Of a stretch of DNA of 25,595 nucleotides, positions 14,425 through 22,877 are shown in pieces. The stretch comes from JABWCK01 sp043822385 (GTDB lineage: Archaea > Micrarchaeota > Micrarchaeia > Norongarragalinales > Norongarragalinaceae). Position 1 is the stretch's first letter. Each line of letters opens with the position of its first letter. The notes beneath the pieces were generated by a model, which saw nothing but the letters and a program-made list of their open reading frames with translations, was not told the origin of the DNA and ran no database searches. Location: assembly GCA_043822385.1 (NCBI GenBank), contig JBDRBT010000022.1:1-25595 (forward strand), given 5' to 3'. The position numbers and the translations under genes are program-made.

Positions 14425-15939
14425 ATGAGAGAAAAAGCGGTTTTATATTGCGTTAAATTGTTGCCTAGAATAAAGTCGAAGCGTGAACTAGAAAAATTAA
14501 GGCGCGCTAGTGCTGAAAAGTTTGGTTTGAGCGAGCCTGTTCGTTGTTTTGATGTGTTTAATGCTTTAAACGAGAAAGAAAAAGAGAAGTACGCGCACTT
14601 GTTGAAAACGCGTTTCGTCAAGAGCGCGTCTGGAGTAACGGTGGTTGCAGTAATGACTGCGCCAATGCCTTGCCCAGGAAAATGCTGGTTTTGTCCTCCC
14701 TCTATTCTAGCTGCAAAGAGTTACACTGGTTTTGAGCCTGCTGCACTGCGTTCGCGCCAGAATAATTTCGACGCCAGACTGCAAGTACTGCACCGCTTGA
14801 AGCAATTAACTAGCCAGGGACACAATCCTGAAAAGTGTGAAGTCATAATAATGGGTGGAACATTCAATTCCTTGCCTTTAGATTACCAGCATTCTTTCGT
14901 TAAGGGTGTTTACGATGGTTTTAACGGCTTTATTTCGAATAGCGTTGATGAAGCAGTTCAATTAAACGAGAAGGCGCGTTACCGCGTTATTGGTTTGACT
15001 TTCGAAACCAGGCCTGACTGGATTAACGAAAAATTTTTGAATGAATTCCTTAGTTTCGGCGGAACTAGGTTGGAAATAGGCGTGCAGTCTTTGAATGACG
15101 CTGTATTGAAGAAAGTAGAGCGGGGTCATGGAGTGAAGGAAGTAGTGCAAGCAACTCGCTTGGCTAAAGAAAAATTCTTCAAGGTTTGTTATCACTTCAT
15201 GCCTGGCTTGTATTCAACGAAAGAGAAAGACGTTGAAATGTTTAAACGGCTTTTCAGTGACGAGCGCTTTAAGCCTGACATGATAAAGATTTATCCTTGC
15301 TTGGTTGTTCCTGGCGCTCGCTTGTTTCAAGAATGGAAGCAAGGCAGGTTCAAGCCTTACGGTACTAAGGAAGCTGTTGACGTGGTTAGCGAGTGCATGC
15401 GTTTTGTTCCAGAGTATTGCAGAGTAATGCGCATTAACCGCGATATTCCAGTTACTAAAATTGCTGACGGAGTTGTTAACAGTAATTTAAGGCAGTTGGT
15501 TGACGCTGAATGCGATAAAAAAGGAATTGAATTGCGGGATATTCGTTCTCGCGAGATTGGTTTAGCTAAAAAAAAGATTAGTAAAACAAAACTCAACCGG
15601 ATTGATTACGAAGCGTCTAATGGAAAAGAATTGTTTTTGAGTATTGATTCAGGCAAGGATTTAGTTGGCTTCCTGCGTTTGCGCGTTAACGAGGACGAAA
15701 GAGTTGGAGTGCGTGAACTCCGTGTTTTCGGCGAGCAAGTTAATATTGGCAAGAAAGTTGGTGGCGCAGTGCAGCATCATTCTTTCGGCAAAAAATTATT
15801 GAGTGAAGCAGAAAGAATTGCTTTAGAAGAGTTTGATGCCCGCAAATTGTTTGTTATTAGCGGGGTTGGAGTGCGAGAGTATTACTCTCGGCAGGGTTAT
15901 TATTTTGAAAAACCTTACATGGTTAAAGAGTTGTCTTGA
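14425..15939 (+). CDS. elp3: Elp3-family tRNA uridine-34 carboxymethyl transferase (radical SAM + GNAT)
   Basis: A 504-residue protein of the archaeal stand-alone Elp3 family, which modifies wobble uridine of tRNA using S-adenosylmethionine and acetyl-CoA. The radical SAM domain carries the iron-sulfur cysteines in CPGKCWFC (Cys83, Cys87, Cys90), followed by the Elp3 hallmark SYTGFEPAALRSR, then IIMGGTFNSLP and FETRPDW. The C-terminal GNAT domain (~385-504) shows VRELRVFG, QHHSFGKKLLSEAERIA and ISGVGVREYYSRQGY, all Elp3-type. The spacing is C-x3-C-x2-C, one residue shorter than the C-x4-C-x2-C I recall for characterised bacterial Elp3, and the usual glycine in QHxGxG is Ser. The stop directly abuts the gatD start, so a tRNA-centred operon with gatD and gatE is likely. 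Confidence 0.93.
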   Translation: MREKAVLYCVKLLPRIKSKRELEKLRRASAEKFGLSEPVRCFDVFNALNEKEKEKYAHLLKTRFVKSASGVTVVAVMTAPMPCPGKCWFCPPSILAAKSYTGFEPAALRSRQNNFDARLQVLHRLKQLTSQGHNPEKCEVIIMGGTFNSLPLDYQHSFVKGVYDGFNGFISNSVDEAVQLNEKARYRVIGLTFETRPDWINEKFLNEFLSFGGTRLEIGVQSLNDAVLKKVERGHGVKEVVQATRLAKEKFFKVCYHFMPGLYSTKEKDVEMFKRLFSDERFKPDMIKIYPCLVVPGARLFQEWKQGRFKPYGTKEAVDVVSECMRFVPEYCRVMRINRDIPVTKIADGVVNSNLRQLVDAECDKKGIELRDIRSREIGLAKKKISKTKLNRIDYEASNGKELFLSIDSGKDLVGFLRLRVNEDERVGVRELRVFGEQVNIGKKVGGAVQHHSFGKKLLSEAERIALEEFDARKLFVISGVGVREYYSRQGYYFEKPYMVKELS

Positions 15940-17238
15940 ATGTATTCCAGTATTGTTTTGAGTGTTTTGCAAGCAAAAAAAATTAATGAATTCGACTTCG
16001 TTAAAATAGAGTCTAAAGGAATTGTTTTCGAGGGCTTGTTGTTGCCTAGGAGTGATGTTGGTAGTCCGGATTGTTTAGTGTTGAAACTGAGTTCTGGTTA
16101 TAATGTTGGTTTGCGTTTTGAGAAAGAAATGAAGATTGAAAAGAAAGGTAGTTTCGAGAAAAAAGAGGTGAAGCCGTTGAATTTTAAGAGTAAAGAGGGA
16201 GTTCCTAAAATAGTTTTGATTTCAACTGGCGGTACTATTGCCTCTAAAGTGGATTACGAGACTGGCGGCGTGAAAGCTTTGTCTAGCGTTGATGAATTGC
16301 TTTCACAGTTTCCTGAATTAACTGAGTGCGTTGAAATAACGAAGGTATTGACCCCGTTTAATGTAATGAGCGAGGATGTTTCAAGCGAGAATTGGATTGA
16401 GTTAGCGGAAGTAATTGAAAAAGAAGTTGGTTCTTGCGATGGAGTTATAGTAACGCACGGCACTGATTTTTTGTCTTATACTGCTAGTGCTCTAGCTTTC
16501 TTGCTTCCTTCCTTAACTAAACCCGTCTTGCTTATTGGTGCACAGCGTTCTCCAGACCGACCTAGTTTTGACGGCGCAATGAACTTGGTTTGCGCTGCTC
16601 GCTTCGTGAAAAGCGGTTTCAAGGGAGTAGCGGTAGTAATGCACGCTACGTCTAATGATGATTATTGTTTTGCGCACAAGCCAGTTAAAGTAAGGAAAAT
16701 GCATTCCTCACGAAGGGATGCGTTTCGTTCGATTAACGATTCGCCTTTAGCAAAAATTTATCCTGACGGTAAAATAGTTAACTTGCAAGTTTTTCCAGAC
16801 TCGAGTGCTTTTTCTTCAAAAAAGAAATTCGGTAAAGTGTTTGTTTTAAAGTCTTTTCCAGATAGCGACCCGAAAATAATTGATTTCCTTGTTGGAGAAG
16901 GTTACAAAGGCATAATAATTGAAGCTAGTGCTTTAGGTCATGTTCCAACTAACAACAAGAATTCTTGGATTCCGTTTATTGAAAAAGCAGTGAAGAAGGG
17001 CGTTTTCGTAGGCGTGGTAACGCAGTGCTTGTACGGTAGAGTTAAGCCAGAGGTTTACTCTAACTTGCGGAAGTTAAAGAAGACTGGAGCGGTTTTCTTG
17101 CGTGACGGCTTGCCTGAAGCAATGTTCGTTAAGTTATCGTGGGCTCTAGCGCAAGGAAAAAACGTTGAGAAATTAATGCTTGAAAACTTGGTTGGAGAAT
17201 TTAATGACAAGTTGACTCAAGAAATGTTTTTGAATTGA
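15940..17238 (+). CDS. gatD: Glu-tRNA(Gln) amidotransferase subunit D (asparaginase-like)
   Basis: A 432-residue subunit that releases ammonia from an amide donor for the archaeal GatDE complex, which converts Glu-tRNA(Gln) to Gln-tRNA(Gln). Residues ~1-75 form the small N-terminal beta domain of GatD; the rest is an L-asparaginase I-type fold. Catalytic motifs are intact: STGGTIAS with Thr99, VTHGTDFLSYTA with Thr175 and Asp176, GAQRSPDRPSFDGA, and VRKMHSSRRDAF with the likely catalytic lysine. The domain order and length match archaeal GatD, not cytosolic asparaginase (~330 residues). ATG 15940 starts immediately after the elp3 stop, and gatE follows after six bases, as expected for subunits made together. 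Confidence 0.95.
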   Translation: MYSSIVLSVLQAKKINEFDFVKIESKGIVFEGLLLPRSDVGSPDCLVLKLSSGYNVGLRFEKEMKIEKKGSFEKKEVKPLNFKSKEGVPKIVLISTGGTIASKVDYETGGVKALSSVDELLSQFPELTECVEITKVLTPFNVMSEDVSSENWIELAEVIEKEVGSCDGVIVTHGTDFLSYTASALAFLLPSLTKPVLLIGAQRSPDRPSFDGAMNLVCAARFVKSGFKGVAVVMHATSNDDYCFAHKPVKVRKMHSSRRDAFRSINDSPLAKIYPDGKIVNLQVFPDSSAFSSKKKFGKVFVLKSFPDSDPKIIDFLVGEGYKGIIIEASALGHVPTNNKNSWIPFIEKAVKKGVFVGVVTQCLYGRVKPEVYSNLRKLKKTGAVFLRDGLPEAMFVKLSWALAQGKNVEKLMLENLVGEFNDKLTQEMFLN

Positions 17239-17244
17239 TTTAAA

Positions 17245-18612
17245 ATGTTTAAGTGCGGCTTAGAAATTCACCAACGCCTTTCCGGCAGGAAATTGTTCAG
17301 CTACTGTTATTTCGATGGAGTGCAGGGAAAACAAGATTTTGTTTTAGTGCGCAAGTTGAGTGCTGTTGTTGGCGAAACTGGCGTAGTTGATGCTGCGAGT
17401 GCTTTCGAATCTAAAAAACACAAGTTCATTGAGTACGTTGGTGATTTTGATACTGCGTCACTCGTAGAGAGTGACGAGGAACCGCCTCTCGAGGTTAGTG
17501 AAGATGCTTTGCGTGCAGTGTTGGTTTTGTGTAAAGCATTGAATGCGCGAATAATTGACGAGATTCACTTTATGCGCAAAATAATTACTGACGGCAGTAA
17601 TACTTCCGGTTTCCAGCGCACTGCCTTAGTTGGTGTTAATGGTTTTATTGAGACGAAGAAGGGTCGCGTGGGCATTCAGTCGATTGCTTTAGAGGAAGAG
17701 AGCGCGGGTATTGTTGACAAGGGCGAAAACAAGTTTCGCCTTGACCGGTTGGGTGTGCCTTTAGTTGAAATAGCTACTGCACCGGATATTGTTGACGGCG
17801 AGCATGCTCGCGAGACAGCGGAATTATTAGGCGGGTTATTGCGTGATTCTGGCTTGGTGCAGCGTGGCTTGGGCACGATAAGGCAGGACTTGAATGTTTC
17901 TGTTGGGCATGACCGTGTTGAGTTGAAGGGAGTGCAGGATTTGAGTTTGTTGTCTGAATTAATTGAGAATGAAGCGGAAAGGCAAAAGAAGGAAGGAGTT
18001 CGACAAGGCGGGGAAACTCGCGTGATTAAGGGTGTTTCAAGCGAGTTCATGCGTCCTTTAGCTACTGCTGCTAGAATGTATCCTGAAACTGATGTGTTGC
18101 CTATAGTTATTTCTAAGGAATTGTTTGAGTCTAGTGACGTTGAAATAATTTCTTCAAGCGAGAAACTGGATTCTTTGCTTGCGTTGGGTGTTGGGAAACA
18201 ATTAGCTGAAAAATTAAGTAAAGCTAGTGAGTACGCGTTGTTCAAGTTTTTGGTTGAGACGAAGGTTGAAACTAACTTTATTGCTTCCACGTTGTTGGAA
18301 ACACTAGTTTCGTTGCGTCGTGAGGGCGTGGAAGTAGAAAAAATTTCTCGAGAGCAATTAAAGGACTTATTTACTTTTTTGGTAGTGAAGAAAATAGTTA
18401 AGACTGCGGTTGTTGAAGTGTTGCGTGAATTGCCTTCAGGCAAGAGCGTTCAAGAAATTATTAACGAAAAGAATTTGCGTAGAATGGGTGTTGGCGAAGT
18501 TAGAAAGTTGTTAGCATTGTATCCTGACAAAAAGAAGGCGTTCGGTGAAATAATGCGCAAGTACCGCTTGAATGTTGATGCTGCTGACGTGCAAGAATTA
18601 TTGAATGAGTAG
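17245..18612 (+). CDS. gatE: Glu-tRNA(Gln) amidotransferase subunit E, short form lacking the GAD insertion
   Basis: The 455-residue subunit activates Glu-tRNA(Gln) by phosphorylation and transfers ammonia delivered by GatD. GatE/GatB-type motifs are clear: CGLEIHQRL at the start, SDEEPP, GSNTSGFQRT, the GatE-type RLDRLGVPLVEIAT and GLGTIRQDLNVSV, and RMYPETDVLPI. The C-terminal YqeY-like tail (~300-455) is present. Archaeal GatE is usually about 620-630 residues because an AspRS-like GAD domain is inserted between the conserved RQ and ETR; here only nine residues separate Gln247 from Glu257, so the whole insertion is absent and the protein has GatB-like architecture. The early CxC of the zinc site reads SYC (Ser19, Cys21). 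Identity is secured by GatE-type motifs and by gatD next door. Confidence 0.93.
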   Translation: MFKCGLEIHQRLSGRKLFSYCYFDGVQGKQDFVLVRKLSAVVGETGVVDAASAFESKKHKFIEYVGDFDTASLVESDEEPPLEVSEDALRAVLVLCKALNARIIDEIHFMRKIITDGSNTSGFQRTALVGVNGFIETKKGRVGIQSIALEEESAGIVDKGENKFRLDRLGVPLVEIATAPDIVDGEHARETAELLGGLLRDSGLVQRGLGTIRQDLNVSVGHDRVELKGVQDLSLLSELIENEAERQKKEGVRQGGETRVIKGVSSEFMRPLATAARMYPETDVLPIVISKELFESSDVEIISSSEKLDSLLALGVGKQLAEKLSKASEYALFKFLVETKVETNFIASTLLETLVSLRREGVEVEKISREQLKDLFTFLVVKKIVKTAVVEVLRELPSGKSVQEIINEKNLRRMGVGEVRKLLALYPDKKKAFGEIMRKYRLNVDAADVQELLNE

Positions 18613-18614
18613 TG

Positions 18615-18622
18615 TTTTTAAT
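18615..18622 (+). promoter_or_regulatory. TATA-like box of the pilus ATPase gene
   Basis: TTTTTAAT lies just after the gatE stop, 26 bases ahead of ATG 18649, which fits a leaderless transcript. The T-run may also end the gatE transcript. Confidence 0.4.
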
Positions 18623-18648
18623 TCACGCTTGTTTTCTTCTTATTGAGA

Positions 18649-20178
18649 ATGACGTACCTTGATCGTTTAGTTAGGAAAGCTAAGTCTGAAAAGCCGATTC
18701 CAGACGTGTCTCGGCCGTCTACTAAAGCTGATGAGAAAGGCCGGATTTTGATTCAAGAGTACGGTGACGTAAAAATTTACCGCGTGCCTGGAGAGCCAAT
18801 GCCGATTTACGAAGTGCCTTCACCTCACTACAAGGGTGACGAGAAAGTTCTTTTAGACGCGTTAATGGAGATAGCGGTTTCAGTTATTACTGTTGATGCT
18901 GGTGCTTTAACTGCTGAAGAAAAAAGAAAAAAGTATTACTCAAAGATTCTGGATATAATCAACCAAACGCCTGAATTAAATATTCCTGTTAATTCCAAAG
19001 AATTTTTTGCTAACGCGGTAGTGCAAGAAATGGTTGGTTACGGTTTGATTGATCCTTTAGTGAAAGACGATTTTTTAGAGGAAATAATGATTCTAGCGCC
19101 GAACAAACCTGTTTACGTTTACCACCGCAAGTACGAAATGCTGAAGACTAACATTGTTTTTTACGAGGATAAAGATATTAGGGAAGTAATTGAACGCATT
19201 GCTCGTTCTATCGGTCGTCGTATTGATACTCAAGTTCCTTTGCTTGACGCGAGACTACCTGACGGCACTCGTGTTAACGCTACTCTCCCGCCGATTAGTA
19301 TTGAAGGCGCTACTTTAACGTTGAGAAAGTTTAAGGCTGACCCAATGAGTGTTATTGACTTGATTAATAACGGTACTTTGAATTACGAGTTTGCTGCTTT
19401 CTTGTGGCTTGCTACTGACGGTGCTGGAGCTTACCCCGCGAATATTTTAGTTGCTGGAGGCACTGCTTCAGGAAAAACTACAACCCTCAATGTTTTGGCG
19501 TCTTTTATTCCTAATACTGAAAGAATTATTAGTATTGAAGACACTGCAGAATTGAATTTACCTTTAACTCACTGGATTCGAATGGAAGTTCGTCCTCCGT
19601 CAATTGAAGGAACAGGCGAAATAACCATGAATGATTTAGTCAAGAATTCCTTGCGTATGAGGCCTGATCGAATACTAGTTGGCGAAATTCGCGGTGAAGA
19701 AGGTTACACTATGTTTGCTGCAATGAATACTGGCCACAGGGGAGTAATGGGTACTGTGCACGCTAACTCTGCTCGCGAAACTATTGTTCGCCTTCATTCT
19801 CCTCCAATAAACATTCCAGACATAATGCTTTCTTCCTTGAATATTGTTTTAATGCAGAATAGAATTCAAGACCGCAGGAAGGGTTTGTTGCGTCGAGTTA
19901 CTGAACTCGCTGAAGTAGTTGAAGAAGAATCCGGAAAACCGGATGTGCGCGTTATTGCTTCTTGGGATGCAGCTACTGATACGTTTTCCAGTATTTCTGA
20001 CTCTATTTACTTGCATACTTTAATGAAGTTTACGGGCTTGTCTAGAGAGCAAATTGAAAAAGAAATTCAAGATAGAATAAAGATTTTGAAGGAATTGAAT
20101 GCGAAACAAAAACGCGGTATAGTTGAAGTTACTGAAGTTACCCAGAACTATGTTTTGCGCAAGAGAGCTTCCTTGTGA
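18649..20178 (+). CDS. Type II/IV secretion system ATPase (archaeal pilus assembly, TadA/EpdL-like)
   Basis: A 509-residue hexameric motor ATPase that drives pilin assembly at the cytosolic face of the membrane. Motifs: Walker A GGTASGKTT (270-278), the Asp box (SIEDTAEL), Walker B-type RILVGEIRGEE with Glu346, and the His box TGHRGVMGTVHANS with His371. The N-terminal ~150 residues are the all-alpha/mixed domain typical of TadA/archaeal GspE2 proteins, with VVQEMVGYGLIDPLVKD preceding the N2 domain. I chose ATG 18649 over the in-frame TTG at 18643 because of spacing to the TATA-like box. It is followed by two TadB/TadC-like genes and pilin genes, which fixes its role in a type IV pilus rather than DNA transfer (VirB11). 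Confidence 0.92.
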   Translation: MTYLDRLVRKAKSEKPIPDVSRPSTKADEKGRILIQEYGDVKIYRVPGEPMPIYEVPSPHYKGDEKVLLDALMEIAVSVITVDAGALTAEEKRKKYYSKILDIINQTPELNIPVNSKEFFANAVVQEMVGYGLIDPLVKDDFLEEIMILAPNKPVYVYHRKYEMLKTNIVFYEDKDIREVIERIARSIGRRIDTQVPLLDARLPDGTRVNATLPPISIEGATLTLRKFKADPMSVIDLINNGTLNYEFAAFLWLATDGAGAYPANILVAGGTASGKTTTLNVLASFIPNTERIISIEDTAELNLPLTHWIRMEVRPPSIEGTGEITMNDLVKNSLRMRPDRILVGEIRGEEGYTMFAAMNTGHRGVMGTVHANSARETIVRLHSPPINIPDIMLSSLNIVLMQNRIQDRRKGLLRRVTELAEVVEEESGKPDVRVIASWDAATDTFSSISDSIYLHTLMKFTGLSREQIEKEIQDRIKILKELNAKQKRGIVEVTEVTQNYVLRKRASL

Positions 20179-20185
20179 AAAGAGC

Positions 20186-20194
20186 TTTTTTTAA
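20186..20194 (+). promoter_or_regulatory. T-tract: terminator and possible TATA box ahead of the first TadB/C-like gene
   Basis: TTTTTTTAA lies eight bases after the ATPase stop and ends 23 bases ahead of ATG 20218. It may both end the ATPase message and start a new leaderless one; read-through is equally possible. Confidence 0.35.
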
Positions 20195-20217
20195 GCACTT
20201 TATTGTAATGTTTGCGT

Positions 20218-21279
20218 ATGCCTGAATCCTCAAAACGCGTTACTCAAATACAAAAGTCTATTGAAGAGTCTGATGATGGTAATGAAAAACAAGATTTAAG
20301 CAAGATTATTGAGCGGTTGCGCGACCGCGAAAAACAACAAAAACAATCTATTGACTCGAAAAAACCTGACATTGACTTGAGCAAGTATAAAGCGAAAGAA
20401 AAAGGATTTATGGGTTCAGTTGGTAGGTTTTACAATCGTTTTCAAGGAGTTTTTTCCATGCCTGCCAATTTCTTGAGTAAAATGCCTGTTTCAACTAACT
20501 TGAAAATTTTGCTTGAGAGCGCGGGAATGTATGTTTCCCCTGAAGCGTACTTGGCTTTCGCTACAGTAATTAGTGTTTCGCTTGCTTTCCTTTCCTTAAT
20601 ATTTACTATTTTCGTTGCAACTCTTTTAGGCGACCCCATGATTTACGGGTTAGCTGTTGTTGTTGCAGTGTTAGTTTGGATTTTCACTGCAGTCGTGGTT
20701 TTAATGTATCCTGTTTTGAAAGCTAGTGAGAGAGCTTCGCAAATAGACCGTGCTTTGCCTTTTGCTTTAAGGCAATTATCTACTCAAGTGAAGGCGGGGG
20801 TTAGTTTTTATCAAGCTTTGTTGTCTGTATCAAACAGCCAGTACGGAATATTGAGTGACGAATTGCACATTGTTTTGCGTGACTTGGATTCTGGTTTGAG
20901 TATTGAGCAATCCTTATTGCGTTTAATGAATCGGACTAAAAGCAAGGGCTTGCATAAGGCACTACAGCAAATACTACGTACTCTTCGTACTGGAGGAAAC
21001 TTGTCGAAAATAATTTCTGATATTGCTGACGATGTTTCTTTCGAGACTAGAATGAAGATTCGCGACTTTACTGAAAAACTGAATTTCATTAACATTATTT
21101 ACATAATGGTGTCGGTAGTAGCGCCTGTAGCAATAGCTATTTTCTCAGCTATAGTGCAATTACCTTTGTTTGCTGGAGCTTTGCCCCCCATATTCACGAT
21201 TCTTGGTTTTGTTGCTATTTTGTTCTTGATGGTTGTAATTATTTTCATTACTAAGAGAATGGAGCCTGCAGCGTGGTGA
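20218..21279 (+). CDS. Pilus platform membrane protein with T2SSF domain (TadB/TadC-like), first copy
   Basis: A 353-residue membrane protein that forms the assembly platform on which the ATPase acts. The first ~65 residues are charged and cytosolic. Two membrane helices (~112-137 and ~142-166) precede a T2SSF cytosolic loop (ALPFALRQLSTQVKAGVS...SIEQSLLRL...RTGGNLSKIISDIA), and two more hydrophobic helices close the protein (NIIYIMVSVVAPVAIAIF and ILGFVAILFLMVVIIF). ATG 20218 fits the upstream TATA-like tract; TTG 20212 is an alternative. The next gene, a second T2SSF protein, starts four bases after the stop. Tandem non-identical T2SSF genes are the pattern of Tad and archaeal Epd-type pili. 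Confidence 0.88.
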   Translation: MPESSKRVTQIQKSIEESDDGNEKQDLSKIIERLRDREKQQKQSIDSKKPDIDLSKYKAKEKGFMGSVGRFYNRFQGVFSMPANFLSKMPVSTNLKILLESAGMYVSPEAYLAFATVISVSLAFLSLIFTIFVATLLGDPMIYGLAVVVAVLVWIFTAVVVLMYPVLKASERASQIDRALPFALRQLSTQVKAGVSFYQALLSVSNSQYGILSDELHIVLRDLDSGLSIEQSLLRLMNRTKSKGLHKALQQILRTLRTGGNLSKIISDIADDVSFETRMKIRDFTEKLNFINIIYIMVSVVAPVAIAIFSAIVQLPLFAGALPPIFTILGFVAILFLMVVIIFITKRMEPAAW

Positions 21280-21283
21280 AGGA

Positions 21284-22375
21284 ATGACTGGAAGAGAAGT
21301 GAAAGAAAACTGGTTTACAGAAAAGTACCACGAGCTAGAGCTTTATTACGAGTCAACTGGCTTCAGGTTTTCCTTGCCTGTATTCGTGGCAATGATGCTT
21401 GCCGTGTCTTTAGTTAGTTTCGTTGCTTTAATGTTCATTCTCGGGGACTTTGTTATTTCAGTAATTGCTTTACTAGCTGTATTTAGTTTGATTATTAGTA
21501 TTCCAATTGCTTCACGAAACAACCGCATTGACGAGATTGAAATTGCCTTGCCTGACGCTTTAAAGCACATGGCTTTAGTTTTAAAGGCTGGCGGAACAAC
21601 CGAGAGTGCGTTGGATGAAGTTTCTAATGCTGATTACGGTCCCTTGAGTGTTGAACTAGGTAGAGCGTTAAAGAAACTACGCGGCGGCCAGTCTTTTGAT
21701 GACGTGTTGATTGAAGCTGCAGAACACTCTGGCAGCTTGTTGTTCAGACGCACGGTTTTGATTATTATTGACGCAAAGCGTTCTGGAGCTGGATTAGCTG
21801 ACGTAATGTTTGCTATCGCAGAAGACGCTCGCGACGTGCTTCACATTAAGCGCGAGAGAAAAAGCAGGACTGTAATGCACGTGTTGTTTTTGATTGTTTC
21901 AGGAATAATTTTGTCTCCATTTATTTTCGGTTTCGCTATAAGCATTGTTAATTACATTAGTGTCGGAGTTGCTTCCGCAGTAAAGGGAGTAGCTGCGCCC
22001 GCTTGCTGGCCTGGCCAGGGCGCGTTGTGCTGGCTGCACTTGCCTTTAACGATTTGCGACTTGAATTTGGTTTTAATTCTTTTCTTAGTGATTACTGCAA
22101 TCTTGACTTCAATTACTCTAGGAATTATTCGGGAAGGCCGAGCGCAGAAATTCTTATTGTACACGCCGATAATGATTTTAGTTTCGTTGTTGGTTTACGA
22201 AATAGGTAAGTTTGGCAGCAACTTTATTGTGCAAGCGCAAGGAATAAAGTGTTCTGCTAAATTCATTATTACTGAGCCGTCGCCTACAACGCTGTTGTTT
22301 TTTGTTATTTGCTTGATTGTAATTATTAGTATACTGATTGCGATTACGAGGCCAAGGAGAGTGATTGATAAATGA
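21284..22375 (+). CDS. Pilus platform membrane protein with T2SSF domain (TadB/TadC-like), second copy
   Basis: A 363-residue paralogue of the preceding gene. A short cytosolic N terminus leads to two or three hydrophobic helices (FSLPVFVAMMLAVSLVSFVA, GDFVISVIALLAVFSLIISI), a T2SSF loop (ALPDALKHMALVLKAGGTTESAL...AKRSGAGLADVMFAIAEDA), and a hydrophobic C-terminal half with about four helices, more than in the first copy. Two outside-facing stretches contain cysteines (near PACWPGQGALCWL and QGIKCSAKF) that could form disulfides. ATG 21284 follows GGTGA. The stop overlaps the first micro-pilin start (ATGA), so platform and pilins are translated from one message. Confidence 0.88.
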   Translation: MTGREVKENWFTEKYHELELYYESTGFRFSLPVFVAMMLAVSLVSFVALMFILGDFVISVIALLAVFSLIISIPIASRNNRIDEIEIALPDALKHMALVLKAGGTTESALDEVSNADYGPLSVELGRALKKLRGGQSFDDVLIEAAEHSGSLLFRRTVLIIIDAKRSGAGLADVMFAIAEDARDVLHIKRERKSRTVMHVLFLIVSGIILSPFIFGFAISIVNYISVGVASAVKGVAAPACWPGQGALCWLHLPLTICDLNLVLILFLVITAILTSITLGIIREGRAQKFLLYTPIMILVSLLVYEIGKFGSNFIVQAQGIKCSAKFIITEPSPTTLLFFVICLIVIISILIAITRPRRVIDK

Positions 22376-22476
22376 AGAAGGGACAAACTGCTTTAGAGTA
22401 CATTCTCTTGATTGGGGGGATAGTTGTTTTAGTTGCTGGAATAACGTTTTTCATCAAGACGCAGGTGATTAAATGA
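22372..22476 (+). CDS. Class III signal peptide micro-pilin, 34 aa
   Basis: This short gene encodes 34 residues: a basic start and the class III signal KKGQTALEYILLIGG, a hydrophobic helix (IVVLVAGITFFI) and a five-residue tail. By analogy with Epd pilins, cleavage would fall between Gly and Gln and leave about 30 residues, little more than the pilin helix. It overlaps the TadB/C-like gene upstream (ATGA) and the next pilin downstream (ATGA). It may be a filament core subunit or a minor or assembly pilin; its size alone is unusual. Confidence 0.8.
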   Translation: MKKGQTALEYILLIGGIVVLVAGITFFIKTQVIK

Positions 22477-22694
22477 GGGCGCAGAGTGCTTTAGAGTACG
22501 TCTTGCTTATAGGCGGTGCTTTAGTAGTGATTGCTATAGTAATGGTTTTACTGTATGGCTTTGCTGGAGATAGTGAATCTAAAATTAGTGAGGATGCTAA
22601 AAAACTGGATGACTTGACTAAGGAATTCGAGACTCAAGGGTTTTCACAGCCAGTATTAAGTATTCCTTTTATTGTTGAGGGTGATTGGAGTTGA
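22473..22694 (+). CDS. Class III signal peptide small pilin, 73 aa
   Basis: MRAQSALEYVLLIGG is a class III signal with Ala rather than Gly before the conserved Gln and with the conserved Glu at +5. A hydrophobic helix (ALVVIAIVMVLLYGF) follows, then a ~45-residue acidic/helical tail with no cysteine. The gene overlaps its neighbours at both ends (ATGA upstream; TTGA downstream), so it is translationally coupled in the row of three small pilins. Confidence 0.85.
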   Translation: MRAQSALEYVLLIGGALVVIAIVMVLLYGFAGDSESKISEDAKKLDDLTKEFETQGFSQPVLSIPFIVEGDWS

Positions 22695-22843
22695 GGGCTC
22701 AGAGTGCTTTCGAGTACGTGTTGCTTGTTGGCGCGGCTTTAGTCTTGATTACTATAGTATTATTGTTGTTGAATAGTTTCACTGGTAACGCATTAGCTAC
22801 AATTGCTTTCGACTTAAGCAAGTTGATTGGCTTGCAAAATTAA
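22691..22843 (+). CDS. Class III signal peptide micro-pilin, 50 aa (TTG start)
   Basis: A TTG start at 22691 overlapping the previous stop (TTGA) gives 50 residues, beginning RAQSAFEYVLLVGAA, a hydrophobic helix (LVLITIVLLLLNSF) and a ~20-residue tail. Its signal is nearly identical to the preceding pilin's (RAQSALEYVLL), so the two are recent paralogues. I accept the TTG start because of the coupling and because the class III signal needs exactly this N terminus. It is the last gene before a T7 tract. Confidence 0.78.
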   Translation: MRAQSAFEYVLLVGAALVLITIVLLLLNSFTGNALATIAFDLSKLIGLQN

Positions 22844-22848
22844 GTGAG

Positions 22849-22855
22849 TTTTTTT
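22849..22855 (+). terminator. T7 terminator after the micro-pilin row
   Basis: Seven T start five bases after the stop of the 50-residue pilin, ahead of a separate promoter for the next pilin. Confidence 0.45.
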
Positions 22856-22877
22856 AGCTCTGGGAGTTGCGAAAAGG

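Noticed and set aside
17676..18443. 255-codon open frame on the minus strand inside gatE
   Set aside because: It is fully antisense to a gene with clear GatE motifs. Its translation is Ser/Asn/Thr-rich without any recognisable domain, as expected of a shadow frame.
17245..18612. Annotation as bacterial-type GatB instead of GatE
   Set aside because: The length suits GatB, but the GLGTIRQDLNVS and GSNTSGFQRT motifs are GatE-type and gatD is adjacent, while no gatA or gatC is present in the window.
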